Assembly: GCF_003952945.1 (NCBI RefSeq)
Contig: NZ_QXGK01000002.1
Coordinates: forward strand, 1-64,000
DNA from: Bifidobacterium samirii
GTDB taxonomy: Bacteria > Actinomycetota > Actinomycetes > Actinomycetales > Bifidobacteriaceae
Direction of reading: 5' to 3'
DNA length: 64,000 nucleotides
Part shown: piece after piece, positions 1 to 8,495 of the stretch
Numbering within the stretch: the stretch's first letter is position 1
Layout: every line of letters begins with the position of its first letter
Program-made: the position numbers and the translations under genes
Notes under the pieces: model-generated
Seen by the model: only the letters and a program-made list of their open reading frames with translations
Told to the model about the DNA's origin: nothing
Databases searched by the model: none

Positions 1-158
1 CTGCCGCTTCGTCGCCATGCTGATCCTGTCTTCCATAAGACAAGCCAAACAGGACCGATACCGTTCGCGCTCATTCCCGATGAGGCACCACCACACCCTA
101 CGCGCTCAAAAAACGTGAGGCACGTCGATCACCCTGTACCCGCAAAGAAAGGCGTATC

Positions 159-1583
159 ATGACCGCATCATCTACATCATCCGCACCATCCTCATCATCC
201 ATCCAATCCACCACCCAATCCGCGGATGCCGACACCCCCACCGCCGCACGCGCATCCCTGTGGCGCAACGGCCGCTATCGCGCGTGGTTCGCCGCGGACA
301 CCGCGTCGGCCGTGGGCGCGGCGATGAAGGGCTTCGCGATCTCCCTGACCGCATTCGCACTCAGCGGGTCGCTGCCCGCCGCGGGATGGCTCGGCACCGC
401 CGCCGTGATCGTCTCGCAGGTCGCGCAGACGGTCGGCGGTACGCTCGTCGACCGGCATGAGCGCCGTCGGCTCGTCATCGTCAACGCGCTGTGCGGCGTC
501 GTCCTGTGGGGTGCGGCGGCCGCGCTCATGACGGCCGGGCTGATTACGTTCCCGCTGTTCGCCGCGATCGCGCTCGCAGCGTCGACCGTCAACGGCCTGC
601 TGGGCAATGCGACCGATGCGATGCTGCGCTCCCTGCTGCCGATCGAGGATTATCCGCGTGCGCAGGCGCTCAATCAGGGGCGTGATTCCGTGGTCGCACT
701 GGCGGGTTCGCCACTCGGCGGCATGCTGTACGCGGTCGCCGCGTGGATGCCGTTCGCCGCCGCGTCGCTTCTGTACGCGGTCTCCGGCGCGGCCGCCATC
801 CGGATGCAACGGGACGATCCGCGACGCGCCGGCCTCCCGGATTCGCGCCCGACCGCCAGCTGCGACCGCGCGCCGTCCGGTGCACCCGATTCCGGTACAC
901 CCGATTCCGGTACACCCACCGACGAGGAGGCTCCGGCGCCGACCGCCGCCCGCACGTCGTTCCTCGCCGATTTTCTCGACGGCTGGCGGTGGACGCTGCG
1001 CCGGCGCACGCTGATGCTCATGTGCGTCATCGTCGCGCTGCTCAATTTCGGCGTCAACGGCGTGCTCGCCACGATCGAACTGCAACTGGTGGGCGACGGC
1101 GTCGTCCCGGTGCGCATCGGTTTCGTCAGCACGGCGATCGGCGGCGGCATGCTCGCCGGCGCGGCGCTGGCCGGACTGATCGCCGACCGCGTGCCGGTGG
1201 GCCGCGGCCTGATCGTCACGTCGGCGCTGTGTTTGGCAGCGTTGGCGCCGATGATGGCCACGCACGCATATCCGGCCATCCTTGCGTCCACGATCGCGCT
1301 CGCACTGCCGATGCCGACGATGAACGCGCTGCTGGTGGGGTTCGTGTTCGCGAAGGTGCCGGCCGACATGCAGGGCCGCGTCGGTTCGGCGAGCGACCTG
1401 CTGTCGATGCTGCCGACGCTGTTCTGCTCGGCGATCGTCGGTTCGCTGCTGCCGGCCGTCGGATTCCGTACGACGACCGGCGTGTTCCTCGCCGCGCTCG
1501 CCTGCAATCTGGCGATCGTGCTGGCGGACCGTTCCGTCCGGCGGATTCCCGCGGCCGACCGATGGCCGCAGGTCGATCTGTAG
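159..1583 (+). CDS. MFS transporter, drug-exporter-like
   Basis: This 474-residue protein has about 12 hydrophobic segments in two halves, separated by a hydrophilic loop (about residues 225-265), as in MFS antiporters. The first loop carries a DRHERRR-like stretch, the usual MFS loop 2-3 motif, and the second half has the matching ADRVPVGR. The first 30 residues are Ser/Thr-rich and probably cytoplasmic. The ATG is chosen because AAGAAAGG lies just upstream. The family resembles macrolide-type efflux exporters, but the substrate cannot be read from sequence. The central loop contains a short in-frame tandem repeat. The gene stands alone and is followed on the same strand by a toxin-antitoxin pair with its own promoter. 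Confidence 0.85.
   Translation: MTASSTSSAPSSSSIQSTTQSADADTPTAARASLWRNGRYRAWFAADTASAVGAAMKGFAISLTAFALSGSLPAAGWLGTAAVIVSQVAQTVGGTLVDRHERRRLVIVNALCGVVLWGAAAALMTAGLITFPLFAAIALAASTVNGLLGNATDAMLRSLLPIEDYPRAQALNQGRDSVVALAGSPLGGMLYAVAAWMPFAAASLLYAVSGAAAIRMQRDDPRRAGLPDSRPTASCDRAPSGAPDSGTPDSGTPTDEEAPAPTAARTSFLADFLDGWRWTLRRRTLMLMCVIVALLNFGVNGVLATIELQLVGDGVVPVRIGFVSTAIGGGMLAGAALAGLIADRVPVGRGLIVTSALCLAALAPMMATHAYPAILASTIALALPMPTMNALLVGFVFAKVPADMQGRVGSASDLLSMLPTLFCSAIVGSLLPAVGFRTTTGVFLAALACNLAIVLADRSVRRIPAADRWPQVDL
879..917 (+). repeat. 15-bp in-frame tandem repeat in MFS loop
   Basis: About 2.6 copies of a 15-bp unit (GGTRCACCCGATTCC) encode GAPDS-GTPDS-GTPTD in the cytoplasmic loop of the MFS protein. 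Because the unit is a multiple of three, copy-number change would keep the frame. Confidence 0.9.
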
Positions 1584-1630
1584 GATGTGCCGGCCTCGCC
1601 GACGATGGCCGCCTGGCGACGTTCCGACTG

Positions 1631-1655
1631 TTGTGCTAGCATAATGCTAGCACAA
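1631..1655. promoter_or_regulatory. FitAB-type operator overlapping promoter
   Basis: This is a perfect 25-bp palindrome with 12-bp arms, TTGTGCTAGCAT and ATGCTAGCACAA, around one central base. The left arm and centre form a -10-like CATAAT (1640-1645). The TGCTAGCA half sites resemble the TGCTATCA/TGATAGCA boxes known for Neisseria FitAB. It lies 29 bp upstream of the antitoxin start, so autorepression by the antitoxin-toxin complex is the natural inference. Confidence 0.75.
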
Positions 1656-1684
1656 TTGACGCGATACAGCCGAAGGGGGTTGCG

Positions 1685-1984
1685 ATGAGCGCGGAAGAGA
1701 CGACCGGCACCATCACCATCAGGAAGGTGCCCGCGGATTGCATAGCCAAGCTCAAGGAGACGGCGAAGAGCCACAACCGTTCGATGGAGTCGGAGGTGCG
1801 GTCGGTGCTGGAGGATTACGCAGCAGGCGTCCTCGCACGGCATGAGATCAGGACCACGAACTTCTACGAACGACTGCGCACGTTCATGGAGGAGGAGTCC
1901 ATCGAAGGGTTCTCCGAAGAGGAGTTCCCCACGCCCGCACGCGGCGACGAACCCGAACGCGACCGGGAGGTGTTCGGCGCATGA
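1685..1984 (+). CDS. FitA-like ribbon-helix-helix antitoxin
   Basis: This 99-residue protein has a short beta strand (TITIRKVP) followed by two helices (about residues 15-45, with NRSMESEVRSVLEDY), the ribbon-helix-helix fold of FitA and Arc-like antitoxins. The C-terminal half is acidic and would wrap the toxin. The ATG has a good ribosome site (AAGGGGG). Its stop overlaps the toxin start in ATGA, so the two are translationally coupled. Known role of the family: neutralise the PIN toxin and repress the operon by binding the palindrome upstream. Confidence 0.85.
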   Translation: MSAEETTGTITIRKVPADCIAKLKETAKSHNRSMESEVRSVLEDYAAGVLARHEIRTTNFYERLRTFMEEESIEGFSEEEFPTPARGDEPERDREVFGA

Positions 1985-2421
1985 CCGGGATCATCCTCGA
2001 CACCAACGTCATCAGCGAACTGGTACGTCCCCGACCGTCGGCTTCGGTGCTCGACTGGTTCTCGCACACGGATTCCCGTCAGCTGGCGACCACATCCATC
2101 ACCGTCGCGGAACTGTTCTCCGGCATCCGGCGCATGCCGGAGGGACAGCGCCGACGCCAACTGGCGAAGGCCATCGACTTCGCATTGCTGCCGCTGCTCG
2201 ACAGCATCCACCCGTTCAACGCCACCGCCGCGATCGAATACGCCGAGGTCCGGGATATCCGGGAACGGGCGGGCCGTCCGATCGGCGTGCAGGATGCGAT
2301 GATCGCAGCGATCGCACGCTCGCAGGACGCGGCGCTTGCGACGCGCAACGTCAGGGATTTCGAGGGCACCGGCGTCACCGTCGTCGACCCGTGGCATCGC
2401 ACGGATGCCGACGCGCGGTGA
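1981..2421 (+). CDS. PIN-domain ribonuclease toxin, FitB/VapC type
   Basis: This 146-residue PIN protein keeps the acidic metal-binding residues in order: Asp7 (ILDTN), Glu44 (VAELF), Asp105 (VQDAMIAA) and Asp126 (VRDFEGTG). These bind Mg/Mn in VapC-family RNases, so the toxin looks intact. It starts inside the antitoxin stop codon (ATGA overlap). FitB and VapC relatives cleave specific RNAs, often tRNA, but the target here cannot be predicted. The end lies 89 bp from the convergent ABC-F gene. Confidence 0.87.
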   Translation: MTGIILDTNVISELVRPRPSASVLDWFSHTDSRQLATTSITVAELFSGIRRMPEGQRRRQLAKAIDFALLPLLDSIHPFNATAAIEYAEVRDIRERAGRPIGVQDAMIAAIARSQDAALATRNVRDFEGTGVTVVDPWHRTDADAR

Positions 2422-2510
2422 CGGATGCGGACTCCGACTCCGTCGTCGTAGCCCGCATTCCGATCCCGGCGAACCGGCGACCCGCGCCGATCCGCCGTCG
2501 ATCCGCCCGA

Positions 2511-4700
2511 TCAGCCGAGCTGTTCGGACAGCTCCATCCACTCCATCTCCAGTTCGTCGGATTCGTCGGCGACGGCCTGGAGCTGCTGGTTGAGGTCGTT
2601 GAGGCCGGCGTAGTCGCTTGGATCGTGCGCAGCCATGCGTGCCTCCAGTTCGGCCTTGCTCTCCTCCAGTCGGGCGAGCTTGCGTTCGATGGCGGCGACG
2701 CGCTTGCTCGCGTCGTGGAACGCCTTGCCGGTCAGCTTCGGTTCGCCGGCCGACGCCGCCGACGCCGAAGCACCCGAAGCGCCAGCCGACGCGGCACCCG
2801 AAGCAGCCCCGCCACTGTTGCCCCGACCGCCCGCAGCCGACGCCGACCCGCCCGCACCCGTGGACGGCGAGTACGTCATCTCCGGCAGCGGCTTGCCGGC
2901 CTTGATCATCTCGGTCATGTCGAGATAGTCCTGCACGCCGCCGGGCAGGTGGCGCACCTTGCCGCCGATGAGTGCGAACTGCTGGTCGGTGACGCGTTCG
3001 AGCAGGTAGCGGTCGTGCGACACGACGATCAGCGTGCCGGGCCACGTGTCGAGCAGGTCCTCCATGACGGCCAGCATGTCGGTGTCGAGGTCGTTGCCGG
3101 GCTCGTCCATGATGAGCACGTTCGGCTCGTCGAGGAGGATGAGCAGCAGCTGCATGCGGCGCTTCTGTCCGCCGGACAGGTCGCGGATCGGCGTCATGAG
3201 CTGCGCGGATTCGAAGCCGAGCCGTTCCATGAGCTGGCCGGGCGTCACCTCCTTGCCGTCCACGATGTAGCTCGGCTTGTAGCGCGACAATACTTCCTTG
3301 ATCTTGTACTTGCCGAGCTTCTCGAGTTCGTCCAGCCGCTGCGAGAGCACGGCGAACTTCACGGTCTTGCCGATGTTGACGCGCCCCTGGGTGGGGGTGA
3401 TGGTCCCGTCGAGCAGTTTGAGCAGCGTCGACTTGCCGGCGCCGTTCGCGCCGACGATGCCGAACCGGTCGCCCGGGCCGATCAGCCACGTCACGTCGTC
3501 GAGGATCGTGCGGCCGGATACGGTGACGCGCCGCGCCGCCGACGTGACCTCCGGTTCGACGGACTCCTCGGTCACGCCCTGCCGGCGCGCCCGCTCCTCG
3601 GCTTCGCGGCGCGCCTGTTCGGCCGCCTCGATCGCCTCGGGGATGCCCGCGTCGACGAGGCGCGGGTCGGCCATCGTGTCGACGGCCACCTCGATCGAAC
3701 CGTGGATCTGCGGTTCGGCGTACATCGCGTGCACGACGTCGACGCGCGACGCGGAGTCCTCGAGCGCGGCCGCGTCCGGGTCGACGGCGGCCATACCCTG
3801 CGTGCGGGTGAAGATCTGGGTCACGTCGACCAAGTCGACGACCTGCTTGCCGAGGCGCGACGTGGCCATCTGGCGCAGTTCGATCGAGTTGCGCACCGGC
3901 GGCACGTCGGCGATGAGCGCCTTGGCGGCCTTGACGTGGAACTTCTGCTTGGTGGAGCGTGCGCGGGCGCCGCGCGTCAGCCATGCGAGCTCCTTGCGGG
4001 CGAGGTTGCGCCGCTTCGTCTCGCGCACGTCGGCCTGACGGTCGCGTTCGACGCGCTGGAGCATGTACGCCGAATAGCCGCCTTCGAACGGGTCGATGAC
4101 GCCGTCGTGCACCTCCCACATCGACTCGCACACCTCGTCGAGGAACCAGCGGTCGTGGGTGACGAGCAGCAGCGCGCCCTGCCCCTTCGACCAGCGGTTC
4201 TTGAGATGTTCGGCGAGCCAGTGGATCGTCACGACGTCCAGATGGTTGGTGGGCTCGTCGAGCGCGAGGATGTCCCAGTCGCGCAGCAGCAGCCGCGCCA
4301 GGTCGGCGCGTCGGCGCTGGCCGCCGGACAGGGAGCCGATGGTCGCGTCGAGCGAGATGCCGCCGAGCAGCGCCTCGACGATCTCGCGCGAACGCGTCTC
4401 GGCCGCCCACTCGTAGTCGGCACGGCCCTCCAACGCCGCCTGACGCACCGTCGCGTCGTCGTCGAGCGGGTCACGCTGGTCGAGCATGCCGAAGGTGAGG
4501 CCGTTGCGTTTGGTCACGCGCCCCGAATCGGGTTCCTGCGTGCCGTTGAACAGGTGCAGCAGCGTCGACTTGCCGTCGCCGTTGCGGCCGACGATGCCGA
4601 TGCGGTCGCCTTCGAAGACGCCTTGCGTGACGTCGGTGAAGATGGTCTTCGTGGCGAAGGCGAGCGAGACGTGTTCGAATCCAATATCGTAAGTCGGCAT
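2511..4700 (-). CDS. ABC-F family ATP-binding protein
   Basis: This 729-residue soluble protein has two ABC cassettes and no membrane segments. Cassette 1 has Walker A GRNGDGKST (38-46), signature LSGGQ (124-128) and Walker B ending DEPTNHLD. Cassette 2 has GANGAGKST (417-425), LSGGQKRR and a variant Walker B, DEPGNDLD. The linker between them (about 220-390) is longer than usual and highly charged. The C-terminus has an Ala/Gly/Ser-rich spacer (about 610-650) and a coiled coil (about 660-729), as in Uup-type proteins. ABC-F proteins act on the ribosome or on DNA intermediates rather than transport. A role in translation or antibiotic tolerance is inferred from family only. Confidence 0.88.
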   Translation of the reverse strand: MPTYDIGFEHVSLAFATKTIFTDVTQGVFEGDRIGIVGRNGDGKSTLLHLFNGTQEPDSGRVTKRNGLTFGMLDQRDPLDDDATVRQAALEGRADYEWAAETRSREIVEALLGGISLDATIGSLSGGQRRRADLARLLLRDWDILALDEPTNHLDVVTIHWLAEHLKNRWSKGQGALLLVTHDRWFLDEVCESMWEVHDGVIDPFEGGYSAYMLQRVERDRQADVRETKRRNLARKELAWLTRGARARSTKQKFHVKAAKALIADVPPVRNSIELRQMATSRLGKQVVDLVDVTQIFTRTQGMAAVDPDAAALEDSASRVDVVHAMYAEPQIHGSIEVAVDTMADPRLVDAGIPEAIEAAEQARREAEERARRQGVTEESVEPEVTSAARRVTVSGRTILDDVTWLIGPGDRFGIVGANGAGKSTLLKLLDGTITPTQGRVNIGKTVKFAVLSQRLDELEKLGKYKIKEVLSRYKPSYIVDGKEVTPGQLMERLGFESAQLMTPIRDLSGGQKRRMQLLLILLDEPNVLIMDEPGNDLDTDMLAVMEDLLDTWPGTLIVVSHDRYLLERVTDQQFALIGGKVRHLPGGVQDYLDMTEMIKAGKPLPEMTYSPSTGAGGSASAAGGRGNSGGAASGAASAGASGASASAASAGEPKLTGKAFHDASKRVAAIERKLARLEESKAELEARMAAHDPSDYAGLNDLNQQLQAVADESDELEMEWMELSEQLG

Positions 4701-4751
4701 AGGGCACTAACTTAGCGCCACCACCGGGCATCGCCGGCGTCGCGCCGACCG

Positions 4752-5486
4752 TCAGCCGAGCGTGCGCGCGTACGAGCTGCAGCGGGCGGCGAATCCGGAG
4801 AACACCTGGTCGGCGAGCGGCTGCAGCGCGGCGTCGTGTTCGGCGAACGCGTCGCGCAGCTGCGACTTGGATCCGCCGGCGGCCTTGAGCTCCTTGACCA
4901 TCGACGGCTCGTCGAGCCACTCCTCGAGGATCGCGCGCGTCACCTCCAGATGGAACTGGACGCCCAGCGCCGATCCGAAGCGGAACGCCTGCACCTTGGT
5001 CGACTGCGAGCGCGCGAGCAGCTGCGCATCCGACGGCAGGCCCACCACGTCGTTATGCCAGTGGAGCACGTCGAGCTGCTTGTCCCACATGGACAGGAAG
5101 TCGTGCTTGTCGACGCGTTTGATCGGGCCGAAGCCGATCTCCGGCGCCTCGCCGCGACACAGCTTCGCGCCCAGCGCCGTGGCGACGATCTGATGGCCCA
5201 GGCACACGCCCAGCACCGGCTTGCCGACGCTGATGGCGGCCTTGGCGAGCTTCGCCTCCGCCTTGAGGCCCGGATACTTGTCGTAGTCGAGCGCGCCCAT
5301 CGGCCCGCCCATGATGACCACGCCCGCCACTTCGTCGAAATCGGGCAGGTCGGGTTTCTTCTTCTTCGCGATCTCGAGCGTCTGCGTCGCCAGCCCGTAC
5401 TCCTCGAGGTTCGTCAGAATACGCCCCGGCTTCTCCCACGGGACGTGCTGCAGAATCAACACTTGCGGCTGCGTCATGGGGTCCAT
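4752..5486 (-). CDS. Class I glutamine amidotransferase-like protein
   Basis: This 244-residue protein has the GATase-1 fold. The nucleophile is Cys95 in GVCLGHQI and the other triad residues are His179 and Glu181 in VQFHLEVT. It lacks a synthetase domain, so it belongs to the stand-alone GMP-synthase-like group with unknown acceptor; some relatives cleave gamma-glutamyl compounds. A second in-frame ATG sits three codons downstream and could be the true start. It is divergent from cysS with about 107 bp between the two starts. Confidence 0.85.
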   Translation of the reverse strand: MDPMTQPQVLILQHVPWEKPGRILTNLEEYGLATQTLEIAKKKKPDLPDFDEVAGVVIMGGPMGALDYDKYPGLKAEAKLAKAAISVGKPVLGVCLGHQIVATALGAKLCRGEAPEIGFGPIKRVDKHDFLSMWDKQLDVLHWHNDVVGLPSDAQLLARSQSTKVQAFRFGSALGVQFHLEVTRAILEEWLDEPSMVKELKAAGGSKSQLRDAFAEHDAALQPLADQVFSGFAARCSSYARTLG

Positions 5487-5581
5487 TGTGTCACCACCCG
5501 CGTAATTCGGGCAAAACCGCGCTTCACCGTACGGTCCCGGCCACGCGGCCGGCGGCGGCCGGCTTTGTCGTGCAACGCTTC

Positions 5582-5593
5582 TACGCTTGCCCT
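5582..5593 (+). promoter_or_regulatory. Leaderless -10 element for cysS
   Basis: TACGCT (5582-5587) is followed by six bases and then the ATG. No purine-rich ribosome site precedes the start, so transcription probably begins at or next to the initiation codon. Confidence 0.5.
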
Positions 5594-7225
5594 ATGACGC
5601 AAGCCCAAGAACCGCAGAATTCCAACACTTTCGCAAGCCGTCAGGTCGCGCGCGCGGCCGCCGGCCTGCGCCTGTACGATACGGCAAGCCACACGGTCGA
5701 GCCGTTCGCGCCGATCCGTCCCGGCCAGGTCGGCATGTACGTGTGCGGCGCGACCGTGCAGTCGTCGCCGCATATCGGCCACATCCGCGCCGCCGTCGCG
5801 TTCGACGTGGTGCGCCGCTGGTTCGAACGGCTCGGCTACCGCGTCACGTTCGTGCGCAACGTGACCGACATCGACGACAAGATCCTCGACAAGGCCGCCG
5901 CGGCCGGCCAGCGCTGGTGGGAGCGCGCCTACCTGTACGAGCGCGAGTTCACCGCGTCGTACGATACGCTCGGCGTGCTGCCGCCCGCCTACGAGCCGCG
6001 CGCCACCGGCCACATCATGGACATGGTCGCGCTGATCGAACGCATCATCGCCAACGGCCACGGCTACGTCGTGCGCGGCGAGGACGGCGAACCGACCGGC
6101 AACGTGTACTTCGACGTGGCCAGCTGGCCGCACTACGGCGACCTCACGCACCAGAAGCAGACCGCCGCGGCCGGGGACGAGGCGGCCGCCGTCGCCGACC
6201 GCATGGGTCCGAGCGTCGACGCCGCCGGCGACGACAAGTACAATCCGGTCGACCCGGCCGACCTGTCGCCCGACAAGCACGACCCGCGCGACTTCGCCCT
6301 GTGGAAGGCGCCGAAGGACACCGATCCGCTCGACGCGCGCTGGAGCACCCCGTTCGGAGTCGGCCGTCCCGGCTGGCACATCGAATGCTCGGCGATGAGC
6401 CACCGTTATCTCGAAGGCATGTTCGACATCCACGGCGGCGGCCTCGACCTGCGTTTCCCCCACCATGAGAACGAGATGGCGCAGACGCGCGCCGCCGGCT
6501 ACGATTCGGCCGCGCACTGGATGCATTCGGCGTGGGTGACCGCCAAGGGCGAGAAGATGTCGAAGTCGCTGGGCACCGGCCTGTCCGTGCCGAGCGTCCT
6601 CGCCGGCAATCCGGCGTGGGTGGTGCGCTACGCGCTCGGCTCGGTCCAGTACCGTTCGATGCTCGAATGGTCCGATCAGGCGCTCGTGGAGGCGCGCGCC
6701 GCCTACGACCGCGTCACGAACTTCGTGGACCGTGCCGGCGCCGCGCTGAGCGGCCAGCCGTCGCGCGACGAGATCGTCGCCGTGGGCGCGGACGATCTGC
6801 CGGCCGACTTCGTCGCCGCGATGAACGACGACTTCAACGTGTCGGGGGCGAACGCGGCGGTCTTCTCCGCCGTGCGCGCCGGCAACACGCTGCTGTCGCA
6901 GCTGGCCGACCGCGCCGACGCCGACGCGGCGCGCGCCGAACTGCGCGATGCGCTCGTGGCCGTGCGTGCGATGCTCGATACGCTCGGTCTCGACCCGCTG
7001 GCCGAACCGTGGACCGCCGGCGGTTCCGGCGCCGGCGCGTCCGGCGACGACGGCGGCCGCGAGCATGAAGTGCTGGACGCGCTGATCGGCGAGCAGCTGA
7101 CCGCCCGCGCCGAAGCGCGCAAGGCGCGCGACTTCGCCAGGGCCGACGCGATCCGCGACGCCCTGAACGCCGCAGGCATCGCCATCGAGGACGGCCCCCA
7201 GGGCAGCACCTGGAGCCTCAAGTAA
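5594..7225 (+). CDS. cysS: Cysteinyl-tRNA synthetase
   Basis: This 543-residue class I aminoacyl-tRNA synthetase charges tRNA-Cys. Key sites are the zinc-ligand Cys51 in YVCGATVQ, the HIGH-type motif PHIGHI (59-64), the VTDIDDKI stretch typical of CysRS, and KMSKS (321-325). The HIECS motif with a zinc Cys and HGGGLDL are also present. A longer reading from an upstream TTG would add 36 residues with no family similarity; the ATG at 5594 fits both the family N-terminus and the leaderless promoter. A small acidic insert (about residues 190-215) lies in the catalytic domain. A strong bidirectional terminator follows. Confidence 0.95.
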   Translation: MTQAQEPQNSNTFASRQVARAAAGLRLYDTASHTVEPFAPIRPGQVGMYVCGATVQSSPHIGHIRAAVAFDVVRRWFERLGYRVTFVRNVTDIDDKILDKAAAAGQRWWERAYLYEREFTASYDTLGVLPPAYEPRATGHIMDMVALIERIIANGHGYVVRGEDGEPTGNVYFDVASWPHYGDLTHQKQTAAAGDEAAAVADRMGPSVDAAGDDKYNPVDPADLSPDKHDPRDFALWKAPKDTDPLDARWSTPFGVGRPGWHIECSAMSHRYLEGMFDIHGGGLDLRFPHHENEMAQTRAAGYDSAAHWMHSAWVTAKGEKMSKSLGTGLSVPSVLAGNPAWVVRYALGSVQYRSMLEWSDQALVEARAAYDRVTNFVDRAGAALSGQPSRDEIVAVGADDLPADFVAAMNDDFNVSGANAAVFSAVRAGNTLLSQLADRADADAARAELRDALVAVRAMLDTLGLDPLAEPWTAGGSGAGASGDDGGREHEVLDALIGEQLTARAEARKARDFARADAIRDALNAAGIAIEDGPQGSTWSLK

Positions 7226-7270
7226 GGACCCGCAACCCCCGCGAACCCCGCGGACGGCATGATCCGATCG

Positions 7271-7325
7271 GATGAAGGCCGTGGTCCGTATGTCGCTTTC
7301 CGGCATCCGGACCACGGCCTTCATC
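7271..7325. terminator. Bidirectional terminator, 18-bp stem
   Basis: Arms GATGAAGGCCGTGGTCCG (7271-7288) and its exact complement (7308-7325) lie between the convergent cysS and CDF genes. Confidence 0.8.
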
Positions 7326-7343
7326 ATTGCGGTCGCCGGACCG

Positions 7344-8249
7344 TCAGTCGAAGACGAAGTCGACGTCGACGATGTGGAGGCGGTGGCGCAGCTCCGCCTC
7401 CAGCGCGCGCTTGCGGTCGACCAGGTCGGCCACGTCGATCGTGGCGCCGGTGCCGGCCAGATACACGTCGACCGTGTAGTTCATGCCGGTCTTGAAGATC
7501 AGCGTCCGCTCGTACTCGGTGTCGGCGGGCAGGTGGCGCAGCGCGGCGGCTTCGACGAACGCGTTCGTCTCGTCGTCGTCATGGACGCCGCCGACGAGCT
7601 CCACGAACGCGTCGCGCAGCACGCCGATCGGCTCGCGGATCGTGCACGCCACCAGCGCGACGGTGATGAAGAAGTCGCCGGTGTAATGCAGGAACGCGAG
7701 CGCCCCGTCGTCGGGCAGGATCATCAGCGCGACGGCGACCGCGCCGATGCCGAACGACATCGCGCCGTCGACGAGCGTGCTGTTGCATTCGGCGGTGAGC
7801 ATGGTGCTGGAGTTGCGGATGGTCCGGTTCTCGCGCGCGTAGTACAGGTACAGGCCGAGGCAGATGGCGACGGTGGCGATCTCGTAGACGACGACGGGGC
7901 CGGTTTCGATGCGGGTGCCTTCGCCCAGCACGAACCAGTCGTAGGCGACCTGGCTGACGTCGACGAGCGAGAACGTGAGGAGTGCCATCGTGAACATGGC
8001 CTTGGCGATCGCGTAGATCGGTTCGAGGGCGAACATGCCGTTGGGGAAGCGTTCGGTGACGCGCACGGTGCGCGTGGACAGGTAGACGGCGATGAGGCCG
8101 GAGGCGACGGATATCGCGGTGAACGAGAAGTCGAGGAACATGGCCTTGAGGCCGGTCATGAAGAACACGGCCATGCCGGCCGCGACCTGGATGGTGTTGA
8201 CGATGATGCCCACGGTGAGGGCTTGGCGTTCGATGCGTTTGTGCTGCAT
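7344..8249 (-). CDS. Cation diffusion facilitator family transporter
   Basis: This 301-residue protein has an N-terminal membrane region of about five to six segments and a C-terminal cytoplasmic domain (about 210-301), as in CDF metal exporters. The metal site in helix 2 reads LDFSFTA and in helix 5 TLVDGAMS, which fit the spaced-Asp pattern loosely. The start is set by the ribosome site GGAAGG seven bases upstream; a longer upstream reading has no ribosome site. CDF proteins export Zn, Mn, Fe or Co in exchange for protons. The metal here is unknown. Confidence 0.8.
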   Translation of the reverse strand: MQHKRIERQALTVGIIVNTIQVAAGMAVFFMTGLKAMFLDFSFTAISVASGLIAVYLSTRTVRVTERFPNGMFALEPIYAIAKAMFTMALLTFSLVDVSQVAYDWFVLGEGTRIETGPVVVYEIATVAICLGLYLYYARENRTIRNSSTMLTAECNSTLVDGAMSFGIGAVAVALMILPDDGALAFLHYTGDFFITVALVACTIREPIGVLRDAFVELVGGVHDDDETNAFVEAAALRHLPADTEYERTLIFKTGMNYTVDVYLAGTGATIDVADLVDRKRALEAELRHRLHIVDVDFVFD

Positions 8250-8480
8250 GGGCGGGCCTTCCGTATTGCACGGCATGTCTGCGTCGGTCCGGTGGGAGCG
8301 CACGGCAGTCTGCGTATAGGTGGTGTCCAGGAATCCGAGATGGTGTGGCTACGATGTCAGAATCCGCGGAATCGTTTGCGTCTCCCATCCTACCGGATGC
8401 GCGGCGCGTCCGCCCCGCCGCTTCCGCCGCTTCCGCCGACGGCATAGCCGGCGGAAGGCCCGGTTTTCCCGCGTGGCGGC

Positions 8481-8495
8481 TAGACTCTGGGCATT
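8481..8495 (+). promoter_or_regulatory. Leaderless -10 element for ffh
   Basis: TAGACT (8481-8486) lies nine bases before the ATG of ffh and no Shine-Dalgarno sequence is present. Confidence 0.5.

Noticed and set aside
1842-4715. Very long frames opposite the ABC-F gene
   Set aside because: High GC leaves opposite frames open. The ABC-F product has complete motifs in order, while the opposing frames are Arg/His/Ala-rich with no motif.
5486-5593. Extended N-terminus of CysS from a TTG
   Set aside because: The extra 36 residues have no family similarity, and the leaderless promoter supports the ATG at 5594.
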